Assembly: GCF_002843175.1 (NCBI RefSeq)
Contig: NZ_PJEO01000009.1
Coordinates: 43,013 to 107,012 of the forward strand
Length of the DNA: 64,000 bases
Source of the DNA: Confluentibacter flavum
GTDB taxonomy: Bacteria; Bacteroidota; Bacteroidia; Flavobacteriales; Flavobacteriaceae
Direction of reading: 5' to 3'
Of the stretch, positions 8,637-17,183 are shown in pieces. Each line of letters starts with the position of its first letter. The stretch's first letter is position 1. The notes beneath the pieces are model-generated. The model ran no database searches. It saw only the letters and a list, made by a program, of their open reading frames with translations, and was not told the DNA's origin. A program made the translations under genes and the position numbers.

Positions 8637-9428
8637 CTAACACCGAACAATAAAATCCTCTTTATTCACCTGTTCTTTCCTAAAAAATACAAATCCCCAA
8701 AAAAACGTATCGATGGTTAGGGTCACTTTTGGGTGTTGCTTGATGATTTCCCAAGCTTCGGTCATGGATTTAGACCAATAAATATCATCAAAAATAAATA
8801 CGGAATCGTTATGGGTGGTTTCTAAAAGGGATTCGAAATACTGTAAAGTCGCTTCTTTTTGGTGGTTGCCATCGAAGAAAATGAGGTCTAAGGTTTTTGT
8901 CCCGATAGCTATCGGGATTAGGTTTTTTATGACATCATTAAAATTTCCAGTAATTACCTGGATATTTTCTAGATTATATTTTTTAAAAGTTGATTTTGTG
9001 AATTTTGAAATATTCGGACAACCTTCAACAGTTGTGATGGTGGCTTTTGGGTTGGCTAAACTCATGGCCTGCGTCGCAATGCCAAGTGATGTGCCCAATT
9101 CCAAGATGTTATTAAATTTAAAATAGCTAGTAAGTCTAAATAAAAGTTTAGCTCTTTTATAAGTAGTACCTGCATTTTTAGCCATTTCAGAAATAATGCG
9201 GTCTTGTTGTTTTGTTATTTGGGAACCGACACCTAAATCGGTTACATTAATTTTAGTCCTATTTTTACGTAGCGCGTTTTTGTAATTATAAATCAATTTA
9301 TAAGACTCATATTCAGATGCATCATAAAAACATTTAGTAATTAAATTAAATACAAAAGGGGAGTGGACCCCATGTTGGTTGGTGGATTTAATTAGGAATT
9401 TTATGTATTGAATGGCTTGGTAATACAT
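8637..9428 (-). CDS. Class I SAM-dependent methyltransferase, O-methyltransferase-like
   Basis: A 263-residue cytoplasmic protein. SAM-binding motif I is ILELGTSLGIATQAM, and the acidic motif II region is ITTVEGCPN. DLIFFDGNHQKEAT and FIFDDIYWSKSM correspond to the metal- and substrate-side loops of O-methyltransferase-like enzymes. The N-terminal 90 residues (QYIKFLIKSTNQHGVHSPFVF) are typical of a Bacteroidota subgroup. A copy of the 16-bp genomic palindrome CCCGATAGCTATCGGG lies inside the gene (8901-8916) and is read in frame as part of IPIAIG, just before DLIFFDGNH. The substrate is unknown. It lies downstream of the ABC-F gene on the same strand, separated by an 8-bp repeat array. Confidence 0.8.
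   Translation of the reverse strand: MYYQAIQYIKFLIKSTNQHGVHSPFVFNLITKCFYDASEYESYKLIYNYKNALRKNRTKINVTDLGVGSQITKQQDRIISEMAKNAGTTYKRAKLLFRLTSYFKFNNILELGTSLGIATQAMSLANPKATITTVEGCPNISKFTKSTFKKYNLENIQVITGNFNDVIKNLIPIAIGTKTLDLIFFDGNHQKEATLQYFESLLETTHNDSVFIFDDIYWSKSMTEAWEIIKQHPKVTLTIDTFFWGFVFFRKEQVNKEDFIVRC
8901..8916. repeat. Intragenic copy of the 16-bp palindrome CCCGATAGCTATCGGG
   Basis: Exact copy of the palindrome that recurs at 1696, 16962, 17580, 17800, 17919 and 18196, with near copies at 5715 and 11625. This is the only one inside a real gene, where it keeps the methyltransferase frame open. Confidence 0.9.
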
Positions 9429-9443
9429 GCTTTATCTTGAGAG

Positions 9444-9671
9444 TTACAAAGTTTCAGAGCTTCAAAGTAGCAAAGTTTCAAAGTTGCAAAGCTTCAAAGT
9501 TTCTGAGATTCAAAGACTAAAAGTTTCAAAGTAGCAAAGTTTCTGAGATTCAAAGACTCAAAGGCTCAAAGTTTCAAAGGTTAAGCTTAACTACTTTGTC
9601 ACTTTGCTACTTTGTATCTTTGCAACTGTTGCGAAGCCACTTTGCAGCTTTGTAACTCTGCGACTTTGTCC
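9444..9671. repeat. 8-bp repeat array arranged as a giant inverted repeat
   Basis: Left arm 9444-9579 holds 17 consecutive octamers of the form NNNCAAAG with a few variants (TTTCTGAG, ACTAAAAG). At the centre is the perfect palindrome GTTAAGCTTAAC (9580-9591). The right arm 9594-9671 is built of the complementary octamer CTTTGNNN, with one 14-base interruption. The transcript from the ABC-F gene toward the methyltransferase gene would fold into one long hairpin. Confidence 0.9.
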
Positions 9672-9673
9672 CT

Positions 9674-11533
9674 TTATTCCAATTTCGACAACAACTCCAA
9701 CCAGCGTTCTTCTTTAGATTCCATATCATCAATAACTTTCTGCAATGATTGGGATAGTTTGTTTATCTCATCAGGTGATAAATCTGGGTTGTTAAATTTT
9801 GCTTCTAGTTCTTTTTTATCGAAAGAAAGTGAATTCAACTTACTTTCAATATTTTTAAGTTCTTTTTCTTCGTTGTAGGTCAGTTTCGTATCCTCGGTTT
9901 TTTTCCAGGCTTTTTTGTCTTTCTTTTCTTCCGACGTGTTAGAAACAACAGATTGACTATCTTCATAAACACGGTAATCGGTATAATTGCCTGGGAAATC
10001 TTCAATTTCTCCGTCACCTTTAAAAACAAAAAGATGGTCTACGACTTTATCCATAAAATAACGGTCATGCGACACCACAATCACGCAGCCTGGAAAATCC
10101 AATAAGAAGTTTTCCAACACATTTAAGGTTACAATATCCAAATCGTTGGTAGGCTCATCGAGGATTAAAAAATTCGGATTTTGGATTAACACCGTACATA
10201 AATATAAACGCTTGCGTTCGCCACCGCTCAACTTTTCAACAAAATCGTATTGTTTTTTTCGGTCGAATAAAAAGCGTTCTAAAAGTTGTTGGGCACTTAT
10301 TTGTCTTCCTTTTTTTAACGGAATGTAGTCCCCAAATTCTTTAATCACATCGATCACTTTTTGTTCTGGCTTTATGGTCATGCCATTTTGGGTGTAATAA
10401 CCAAATTTAACGGTATCACCTTTAATGATTTTTCCAGAATCTGGTTGTTCCGTTTGGGTTAAAAGATTTAAAAAAGTCGTTTTTCCAGTGCCGTTTTTAC
10501 CAATGATGCCCGTACGTTCGCCATTTTTAAATAGGTATTCAAAACCATCTAAAATCACTTTATCTTCAAATGATTTATGGACTTTGTGGAATTCAACAAC
10601 CTTTCCACCTAAGCGTTCCATGTTCAGTTCCAATTGCACTTCATGATCATTTCGGCGTTGGCTGGCACGGTGTTTAATATCGTGAAAATCGTCTATTCTG
10701 GATTTTGATTTTGTGGTTCGTGCTTTGGGCTGGCGACGCATCCATTCCAATTCTTTTTTGAACAATTGTTTAGCTTTACCGGTTTCTACTTCGGTTTGTT
10801 CAATTCGAGCCTCGCGTTTTTCTAGGTAATACGAATAGTTGCCTTTGTAGCTGTATAGTTGGCCTTCATCTAATTCAATAATTTCATTGCACACACGTTC
10901 CAAAAAATAACGGTCGTGCGTCACCATAAAAAGCGTGATATTTTCTTTAGCAAAAAAAGTTTCCAACCATTCAATCATTTCTAAATCCAAATGATTGGTA
11001 GGCTCGTCCAAAATCAACAAATCGGGTTTGTTTATTAAGGCATTGGCTAATGACAGTCGCTTTTTTTGACCTCCAGAAAGCGTGCTTACCTTTTGGTTTA
11101 AATCTTCAAGATTGAGTTTGAATAAGATTTGTTTGTATTGTGTTTCAAAATCCCATGCTTGGTGCTGTTCCATTTGCTCGAACGCCTTTTGGTAGGCATC
11201 GGCATCTTCAGGGTCTAAAAGCGCATGTTCGTAATCTAAAATGACTTTTAAAATAGGATTGTCGCTCGCAAAAATGGTTTCTTCAACCGTTAAATCCTTA
11301 TCCAGTTTTGGGTCTTGCGATAAGAATGCTACTTTAATGTCTTTCCTGTAAATAACGTTGCCCGTATCGGCTTCATCATCGCCCGAAAGAATGTTTAAAA
11401 TAGATGTTTTACCGGTACCGTTTTTAGCAACAAAGGCTATTTTTTGGTCTTTATGGACACTAAAAGAGAGGTTTTCGAAAAGCGTTAGCTCTCCGTAGGA
11501 TTTTGATATGTTTTCGACAGTTAAATAATTCAA
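9674..11533 (-). CDS. ABC-F family ATP-binding protein, Uup-like
   Basis: Soluble twin-ATPase of the ABC-F family, which acts on ribosomes and has no membrane domain. The two nucleotide-binding domains each show Walker A (GKNGTGKTSILN, GKNGTGKTTFLN), the signature (LSGGQKKRLSLA, LSGGERKRLYL) and Walker B (LLILDEPTNHLDLE, FLILDEPTNDLDIV). Between them is a charged linker (MRRQPKARTTKSKSR). The C-terminal 90 residues form a charged coiled coil, as in Uup. I place the start at a TTG at 11533, because family members begin MNYLTVENISKSYGE; another in-frame TTG lies at 11551. Whether it serves translation rescue, ribosome assembly or antibiotic protection cannot be told from sequence. Confidence 0.92.
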   Translation of the reverse strand: MNYLTVENISKSYGELTLFENLSFSVHKDQKIAFVAKNGTGKTSILNILSGDDEADTGNVIYRKDIKVAFLSQDPKLDKDLTVEETIFASDNPILKVILDYEHALLDPEDADAYQKAFEQMEQHQAWDFETQYKQILFKLNLEDLNQKVSTLSGGQKKRLSLANALINKPDLLILDEPTNHLDLEMIEWLETFFAKENITLFMVTHDRYFLERVCNEIIELDEGQLYSYKGNYSYYLEKREARIEQTEVETGKAKQLFKKELEWMRRQPKARTTKSKSRIDDFHDIKHRASQRRNDHEVQLELNMERLGGKVVEFHKVHKSFEDKVILDGFEYLFKNGERTGIIGKNGTGKTTFLNLLTQTEQPDSGKIIKGDTVKFGYYTQNGMTIKPEQKVIDVIKEFGDYIPLKKGRQISAQQLLERFLFDRKKQYDFVEKLSGGERKRLYLCTVLIQNPNFLILDEPTNDLDIVTLNVLENFLLDFPGCVIVVSHDRYFMDKVVDHLFVFKGDGEIEDFPGNYTDYRVYEDSQSVVSNTSEEKKDKKAWKKTEDTKLTYNEEKELKNIESKLNSLSFDKKELEAKFNNPDLSPDEINKLSQSLQKVIDDMESKEERWLELLSKLE

Positions 11534-11684
11534 GGCGTATTTTTTTTGCAAAGAACGTGTAAATTACCAAAATTTATATGCTAAGCCAATAAAGAATTTT
11601 GAAATGAACTATCATCGAGGCAGTACCGATAGCTATCGGGATTCATCGGAAATCGAAGATTCGACGAAGTCAATGACAATTTCA

Positions 11685-11935
11685 ACGGAAACCCCGACGC
11701 TGAGCGTCGAGCAGGACAAACCCATACTTTAATAGAAAGGAGAGCCACGAATACACAAATTTTTCTATTTTTTAGGTAAAACAAAAAGGATTATCACTAA
11801 TTTCTAAAAAAATCTATAGATTTTTTAGTCGTGATAATAATATTTTCACATAACGCTAAGTTTTATTCGTGTATTCGTGTCAAATTAATTCTCAAATAAA
11901 AGTGTGAGTTTGCCCTGGAGCGTCGAGGAATTCTT
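11685..11935. repeat. About 250-bp imperfect palindrome upstream of the polysaccharide locus
   Basis: The two halves are inverse copies around a centre near 11814, whose core reads CTAAAAAAATC/TATAGATTTTTTAG. Matching pairs outward are ATTATCAC with GTGATAAT, CACGAATACAC with GTGTATTCGTG, and AACCCATACTTTAAT with AAAAGTGTGAGTTTG. GACGCTGAGCGTCGAG pairs with GAGCGTCGAG. The gap 11552-11992 between the divergent ABC-F and wza genes contains no convincing gene; a near copy of the 16-bp palindrome lies at 11625-11640. Confidence 0.75.
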
Positions 11936-11959
11936 TTCGATTAAAATAAAAAATTTATG

Positions 11960-11967
11960 TAGATTTG
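11960..11967 (+). promoter_or_regulatory. Predicted promoter of the polysaccharide operon
   Basis: TAGATTTG is a perfect TAnnTTTG box. A TTTTCG element lies about 20 bases upstream. The distance to the wza ATG is 25 bases. The same TAGATTTGTCTT string occurs before the glycosyltransferase gene at 58872. Confidence 0.5.
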
Positions 11968-11992
11968 TCTTTTGCCCAACCGGCCTCTCCAT

Positions 11993-12787
11993 ATGAAGAA
12001 TCATTTTTTAGTCGTCATTATACTTATAAATGCCCTATTGGTGTCTTGTATTCCCCATAAGGATACGCTCTATTTTCAAAATAAAAGCAACGCTACAGAT
12101 TCTACTCAAACCATTGTAGAAAATCCGAAACCCTATCGGATACAAATCAATGATATTTTAAATATTCGTATTAAAGTCACAGATCAGGATAATGTACAAA
12201 TTTTCAATCCTATTGGTGAAGGAAACTTAAACGCTACAGCCGGAGAACGCGCTTATTTTGATGGGTTTACTGTTGACCTACATGGTAACATACGCATTCC
12301 AGAATTGGGGTATATGAATGTTCTGGGCTTTACCACGGAAGATATTGAAGGGCTTATTAAGGATAAACTTTTAGAAGAGCAGTTTAAGGAACAGGCCAAT
12401 ATTTTTGTGACAGTAAAACTGACAGGCCTGAATTTTACAACCATGGGTGAGATTGGCAATAATGGTACAAGAATCATCTATAAAGAACGGGTTAATATTT
12501 TTGAGGCGATTGCAAATTCTGGTGATATTCCTGATACAGGTAATAAAAAGGATGTGATGATCATACGGCAATACCCGCACGGGCAAAAAATTTATCATAT
12601 CGATTTAACCGATGTTGCTGTTATGAATTCGCCCTATTATTATATACAGCCCAATGATTTGATTTATGTAAAACCCTTAAAGCAAAAAGCGTGGGGCACG
12701 GGTACGACGGTTATACAAAACATAGGTGCCATTGCTACTATATTATCTTTAGTTACAACCTCCATTTTATTATTAAACCGAATTTAA
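11993..12787 (+). CDS. Polysaccharide export lipoprotein, Wza-like
   Basis: Outer-membrane polysaccharide export protein of the Wza/GfcE family, shorter than E. coli Wza as usual in Bacteroidota. From the ATG at 11993 the protein opens with a lipoprotein signal peptide with lipobox LVSC (Cys19). A poly-export domain follows (PYRIQINDILNIRIK), then a SLBB-type domain (FTTMGEIGNNGT to NDLIYVKPLK) and a C-terminal hydrophobic helix (ATILSLVTTSILLL). An in-frame TTG at 11972 exists but would put polar residues before the signal peptide. The gene lies 3 bases before the wzc-like gene, with which it must work. First gene of the operon. Confidence 0.9.
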   Translation: MKNHFLVVIILINALLVSCIPHKDTLYFQNKSNATDSTQTIVENPKPYRIQINDILNIRIKVTDQDNVQIFNPIGEGNLNATAGERAYFDGFTVDLHGNIRIPELGYMNVLGFTTEDIEGLIKDKLLEEQFKEQANIFVTVKLTGLNFTTMGEIGNNGTRIIYKERVNIFEAIANSGDIPDTGNKKDVMIIRQYPHGQKIYHIDLTDVAVMNSPYYYIQPNDLIYVKPLKQKAWGTGTTVIQNIGAIATILSLVTTSILLLNRI

Positions 12788-12790
12788 GCC

Positions 12791-15259
12791 ATGTCTTACA
12801 ACGAATTTGATGATATTGAACATATTGAATCCAGTAGGATGGTCTTTGATTTTAAAGGTTTTTTGTTTAAGGTCTTGAATTTGTGGAAGTTGGTGGTTTT
12901 AAGCATTGTGGTTGCGCTTTTAATAGCCTATGCCATTAACGTTAGAAAGGAGAATATATATAGATTAGATTCGTTAATTATTGTTGAAAATGATCAAAAT
13001 CCCTTTTTTACGGCCAACACCAGTATCTCCTTTAACTGGGGAGGTGTTTCTGGAGAAGTAGGAAAGGTTATTACCACCCTAAATACACGTACCCATAATG
13101 AAAAGGTGGTAGATTCCCTGCAATTTTACGTTAATTATCTGGTACAAGGTAAATATAGAATGGTGGATGTTTATAAAAACGCCCCTTTTTACTTAGAGCT
13201 AGATAAAACAAAAGGTCAAATTTTAAATACACCCATCGGTGTTCGTTTTATCAATGACACCCAATATGAATTGTTTGCTGAATTTGGGAGCGACCTTGTA
13301 AACACGCAACGGTATGGTGATAAGAAAACTCAAATGAGTCCCGTTACTAAAGGTGCCTTTAAACAAACCTTTACCATAGGACAACCCGTTGTGCTCCCTT
13401 TTTTGAATTTTACACTTCATAAAAGACCAGATACCGTGCTTGTTCTGGGGTCAGAATATTATATTCAATTTTTATGGTTTGACAGTGTGGTTAATAATTA
13501 TAAAAATGCTGTAAAAGCCTCTCCTTTATCGCAAGCATCGTCTGTATTAAGATTGTTATTGGTAGGGAACAACAAAGCAAAAATTGTCGATTATTTAAAT
13601 ACGACTTCCGCTATTTTAAGCAAAACGGAATTGGAACGTAAAAATTTATATGCCACCAATACCATCAAGTTTATAGATAGTAGTTTAAATGCCGTTAATG
13701 TCAATTTAAAAGATGTAAACGAGGAAATGAACGCCTTTAGAAAACAAAATAAGGTGTTTGATTTGAATGATGAATTAAAGCAAACATCGGAAAAATTGAA
13801 AGGGTATGATTTGGAAAAAGAAGGTAAACAAGGGCAACTTAATTATTTAGATTTACTGGAAAACTACCTTAGAACCAAAACTGACTACAGCCATATTGCA
13901 GCACCATCCTCCGTAGGGATTACAGAGGGAAACATATTAAGCAGTGTAGCCAAAATTACTGGTCTTGCCATCGAGCGTCAAAATTTAGAGGCGACCACAC
14001 GCGAAGGTTCCAGTTTGTTTAAAGAACTGGATAGCCGTATTGATGCGGAGAAAAATGTACTATTGGAAACCATTGATGCTACCAAAAAGACGATAGGCAC
14101 GCAGTTAAATACCATTAATAGACAAATAGCGAATTTAGAATCTAAATTAAGTGGTCTACCAGAAGACCAACAACAGTTTTTAAGAATACAACGTAAATTG
14201 GATTTGAGCCAAGAGGCTTATAATATTTACTTGTCTAAACGTAGTGAGGCCGCTATTGTGAAAGCTGCCAATGTATCGGATATTTCCACGATTGATGAAG
14301 CCAAAGATATTGGAGGCGGGCTTATAGGGCCTAACAAGAACCTGAATTACATGATGGCCCTGATGGTCGGTTTTTTTGCCCCTTTACTTTTTATATTTAT
14401 TATATTCCTTTTGGATAGCACGATTCATGGCTCTGATGAAATCGAGCGTTTATCCAATATCCCCATCATCGGGTTGGTAGGTAAATATAGGTATCCAAAT
14501 AACCTGGTGGTATTGGAAAAACCAAAATCGGCCGTTGCCGAGTCCTTTCGAGCCATTCGTTCCAGCCTGCAATTTCTATATAAAAAAAACCACAAAGCGG
14601 GAGGGCGTACGGTTATGTTTACCTCTTCAGTGAGTGGGGAGGGCAAAACATTTTGTGCTATCAATTTAGCCTCTGCCTATGCCTTATCTGGAAAAAAAAC
14701 GATTTTGTTGGGATTCGATTTAAGAAGGCCAAAGATTTTCAATGATTTTGATATCAAGAATGACCTCGGGCTTGTTAATTACTTATTAGGAGATCATTCT
14801 ATTGCCGAAATCACCAATAACACTCATATTGAAAACTTGCATGTGATTACCTCGGGGCCTATACCGCCCAATCCTTCGGAGTTGTTAATGGACAGCTCGT
14901 TGGGGACCCTTATGGACGAGTTACGTGAAACGTATGATATTATTGTATTGGATACGCCTCCTTTAGGACTGGTGACTGATGCTTTTGAATTATCATCATT
15001 TGCTGATGTTACTTTTTTCGTGGTCCGTTTAGATTATACCAAAAAGGGCATGCTACAACTTATTAATTCCAAGTTTAGAACTGGAGAAGTAAAAAATGTC
15101 AGTTATATTTTAAACTTTTATAAGCACAAAACCAATCAGAATTATGGCTATGGCTATGGTTACGGCTATGGTTATGGTTATGGTGTGTATGGAGAGTCTT
15201 ATTTGGAAGGGCAGAAGGAAACGCTGTTTACTAAGATTAAGCGGTGGTTTTCGAGATAG
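12791..15259 (+). CDS. Polysaccharide co-polymerase with bacterial tyrosine kinase domain, Wzc-like
   Basis: Inner-membrane chain-length regulator of 822 residues. The first transmembrane helix is near residues 35-52 (VVLSIVVALLIAYAI). A long periplasmic, partly coiled-coil part ends at a second helix (about 520-540, ALMVGFFAPLLFIFIIFLL). The cytoplasmic BY-kinase carries Walker A SVSGEGKT (about 612-619), a Walker A' variant LLGFDLRRP (most enzymes have D-A-D) and Walker B IIVLDTPPLG. The C-terminal tyrosine cluster is a run of Gly-Tyr pairs (about 785-797) encoded by a 6-bp-period repeat. Such tyrosines are autophosphorylated in the family to control polymer assembly. Confidence 0.95.
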   Translation: MSYNEFDDIEHIESSRMVFDFKGFLFKVLNLWKLVVLSIVVALLIAYAINVRKENIYRLDSLIIVENDQNPFFTANTSISFNWGGVSGEVGKVITTLNTRTHNEKVVDSLQFYVNYLVQGKYRMVDVYKNAPFYLELDKTKGQILNTPIGVRFINDTQYELFAEFGSDLVNTQRYGDKKTQMSPVTKGAFKQTFTIGQPVVLPFLNFTLHKRPDTVLVLGSEYYIQFLWFDSVVNNYKNAVKASPLSQASSVLRLLLVGNNKAKIVDYLNTTSAILSKTELERKNLYATNTIKFIDSSLNAVNVNLKDVNEEMNAFRKQNKVFDLNDELKQTSEKLKGYDLEKEGKQGQLNYLDLLENYLRTKTDYSHIAAPSSVGITEGNILSSVAKITGLAIERQNLEATTREGSSLFKELDSRIDAEKNVLLETIDATKKTIGTQLNTINRQIANLESKLSGLPEDQQQFLRIQRKLDLSQEAYNIYLSKRSEAAIVKAANVSDISTIDEAKDIGGGLIGPNKNLNYMMALMVGFFAPLLFIFIIFLLDSTIHGSDEIERLSNIPIIGLVGKYRYPNNLVVLEKPKSAVAESFRAIRSSLQFLYKKNHKAGGRTVMFTSSVSGEGKTFCAINLASAYALSGKKTILLGFDLRRPKIFNDFDIKNDLGLVNYLLGDHSIAEITNNTHIENLHVITSGPIPPNPSELLMDSSLGTLMDELRETYDIIVLDTPPLGLVTDAFELSSFADVTFFVVRLDYTKKGMLQLINSKFRTGEVKNVSYILNFYKHKTNQNYGYGYGYGYGYGYGVYGESYLEGQKETLFTKIKRWFSR

Positions 15260-15299
15260 GTTTTTGAGTGGAACACATCCGTAATCCGTTTAGATTTCA

Positions 15300-16091
15300 A
15301 TGAATGCATTACTTATATTGGCCATTGAAGCAGCCATCAAGGCTGGCGCAGACATCATGAACATCTATTCAGGTGATTTTGACGTGGTTTATAAATCAGA
15401 TAGTTCGCCGTTAACCTTAGCCGATGCAAACGCCAATGCTGTGATAAACGCCTATCTGGAAAACACCAACATCCCTATCATTAGTGAAGAGAATAAGCAA
15501 ACCGACTATAGCATCAGAAAGCATTGGGATACCTGTTGGATGGTCGATCCCTTGGACGGAACCAAGGAGTTTGTAAAACGCAACGGTGAGTTTACAGTGA
15601 ACATCGCCTTAATTAAAGATAACAAACCCATATTGGGCGTCATTTATATACCTGTTACAAATACTTTATATTATGGTGATGTTTTGGAAGGGAAGGCCTA
15701 TAAAAGTGTGGTGTTGGGTCATAGGTTTTCAAACGAGGATTTATTACAAAACAGCACAGCATTGCATCCAAATACCAACAACACTAATACGCTGGTGGTT
15801 GTAGGCAGTAAATCGCATGCCAGTGAAGCTACCGACCGTTACATACAAACCTTAAAAGACCAAGGCAAAGACATCCAACTGGTATCTAAAGGCAGCTCTT
15901 TAAAGTTTTGCTTGGTGGCAGAAGGCCAAGCGGATATTTATCCCAGATTTGCACCGACGATGGAGTGGGATACGGCAGCGGGCCATGCCATTTGTAATGC
16001 CGTAGGCTTAAAAGTGACACAGGTGGATACCCATGAAGCATTGCAATACAATAAAGAACATTTGTTGAATCCCTTTTTTTTAGTTTGTTAG
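15300..16091 (+). CDS. cysQ: 3'(2'),5'-bisphosphate nucleotidase CysQ
   Basis: Member of the inositol monophosphatase superfamily that removes the 3'-phosphate of PAP, the by-product of sulfotransferases. Full length at 263 residues. The metal-binding motifs are visible: IISEENK (glutamate near residue 64), DPLDGTKEF (83-91) and WDTAAGHAI (about 222-230). It stands 40 bases after the wzc-like gene and 7 bases before cysC, inside a polysaccharide operon that also encodes sulfotransferase-like proteins. Its role here is probably PAP recycling during glycan sulfation rather than cysteine synthesis, since no sulfate-reduction gene is near. Confidence 0.93.
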   Translation: MNALLILAIEAAIKAGADIMNIYSGDFDVVYKSDSSPLTLADANANAVINAYLENTNIPIISEENKQTDYSIRKHWDTCWMVDPLDGTKEFVKRNGEFTVNIALIKDNKPILGVIYIPVTNTLYYGDVLEGKAYKSVVLGHRFSNEDLLQNSTALHPNTNNTNTLVVVGSKSHASEATDRYIQTLKDQGKDIQLVSKGSSLKFCLVAEGQADIYPRFAPTMEWDTAAGHAICNAVGLKVTQVDTHEALQYNKEHLLNPFFLVC

Positions 16092-16098
16092 AGACACT

Positions 16099-16683
16099 AT
16101 GGAGCATGTAAATAAACAGGATTACAGTATTAAAAAACAAGATAGAACACAGGTTAATAAACATAAAACGTGTTTAATCTGGTTTACGGGTCTGTCGGGT
16201 TCTGGTAAATCTACCATTGCCAATTTATTGGAAAAGGAATTATATAGCCAAAACATCCATACCTATACTTTAGATGGCGATAATTTGCGGAGGGGACTCA
16301 ATAAAGATTTAAGCTTTACGAAAGAAGACCGTATAGAAAATTTAAGGCGTACTGCCGAAGTCGGGAAATTGTTATTGGATGCCGGTTTGGTGGTTATTGC
16401 GGCATTTATAACGCCTTACAATAAAACCAGGGAAGATATCAAAGCCATTATTGGCGAGCCATTTTATATTGAGGTTTTTGTCAATACCCCTTTGGAAGTG
16501 TGTGAGCAACGCGATGTTAAAGGGCTTTATAAAAAGGCAAGAGCGGGCGAGATTAAGAACTTTACGGGTATTAGTGCGCCTTTTGAGGTGCCTTTGCATC
16601 CCACGATTGAAATTCAAACGGTGAATGAGAGCCCGGAGGAAGCGGTGGCTCGGATTTTGGAGGTTTTGAAGGGGCGGTTGTAA
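16099..16683 (+). CDS. cysC: Adenylyl-sulfate kinase CysC
   Basis: Phosphorylates adenylyl sulfate (APS) with ATP to give PAPS, the sulfate donor of sulfotransferases. 194 residues, the normal size. Walker A is GLSGSGKST (about 31-39). DGDNLRRGLNKDLSF (about 58-72), the family stretch FITPYNKTRED and the segment GLYKKARAGEIKNFTGI (about 141-157) are all present. The partner enzymes CysD/CysN that make APS are not in the window and must be elsewhere. Pairing with cysQ at the head of the polysaccharide locus points to sulfated glycan. Confidence 0.95.
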   Translation: MEHVNKQDYSIKKQDRTQVNKHKTCLIWFTGLSGSGKSTIANLLEKELYSQNIHTYTLDGDNLRRGLNKDLSFTKEDRIENLRRTAEVGKLLLDAGLVVIAAFITPYNKTREDIKAIIGEPFYIEVFVNTPLEVCEQRDVKGLYKKARAGEIKNFTGISAPFEVPLHPTIEIQTVNESPEEAVARILEVLKGRL

Positions 16684-17165
16684 CGATCACATGATTGATT
16701 TGTCATGCTGTCCCAATGTTTGTCATGCTGAACTAGTTTCAGCATCTCAGTTCAAGTTGGGTGGAGACCCTGAAATAAATTCAGGGTGACAAGTCTGAAG
16801 GGGGCTCAGGGGATAAATTCGGGTTTTCAGTTTCTGGATTAAATTGAATGAGATTCCGAAATACTGAAATACTGAAATACTGAAACAAGTTCAGCACAGG
16901 CAAGTTCGGAATGACAAAATATGGATGGTTTGTCCTGCTGTCCCAATGTTTGTCATGCTGTCCCGATAGCTATCGGGATGGTTTCAGCATCTCGTTCAAG
17001 TTTGGAGTTAGACCCTGAAATAAATTCAGGGTGACAAGTCCGAAGGGCTAAGGGTGACAAGTTCTAGGGGGATAAGGGTGACAAGTCCGAGGGGCTCAGG
17101 TGACAAGTCATAGTGGGCTCAGGGAGAAAAGTTTGTTTTCAGCACCTCTAACTAAAACAATACAT
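16684..17165. repeat. REP-like palindrome array, upstream block
   Basis: No gene. Two unit types alternate. Unit A is TGTCATGCTGAA...TTTCAGCATCTC, a hairpin pairing GCTGAA with TTCAGC. Unit B is GACCCTGAA...TTCAGGGTGACA, a second hairpin. Units A lie near 16728 and 16951 and units B near 16766 and 17011; fragments such as AATACTGAA and GGGTGACAAGTC fill the rest. In the A copy at 16951 the loop is replaced by the 16-bp palindrome CCCGATAGCTATCGGG, giving a nested palindrome. Confidence 0.9.
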
Positions 17166-17183
17166 AATATAAATTCATAAAGC

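Noticed and set aside
11581..11784. Open frame of 67 codons on the minus strand between ABC-F and wza
   Set aside because: It runs through the 16-bp palindrome and the long inverted repeat, has no family resemblance and no start context; treated as non-coding.
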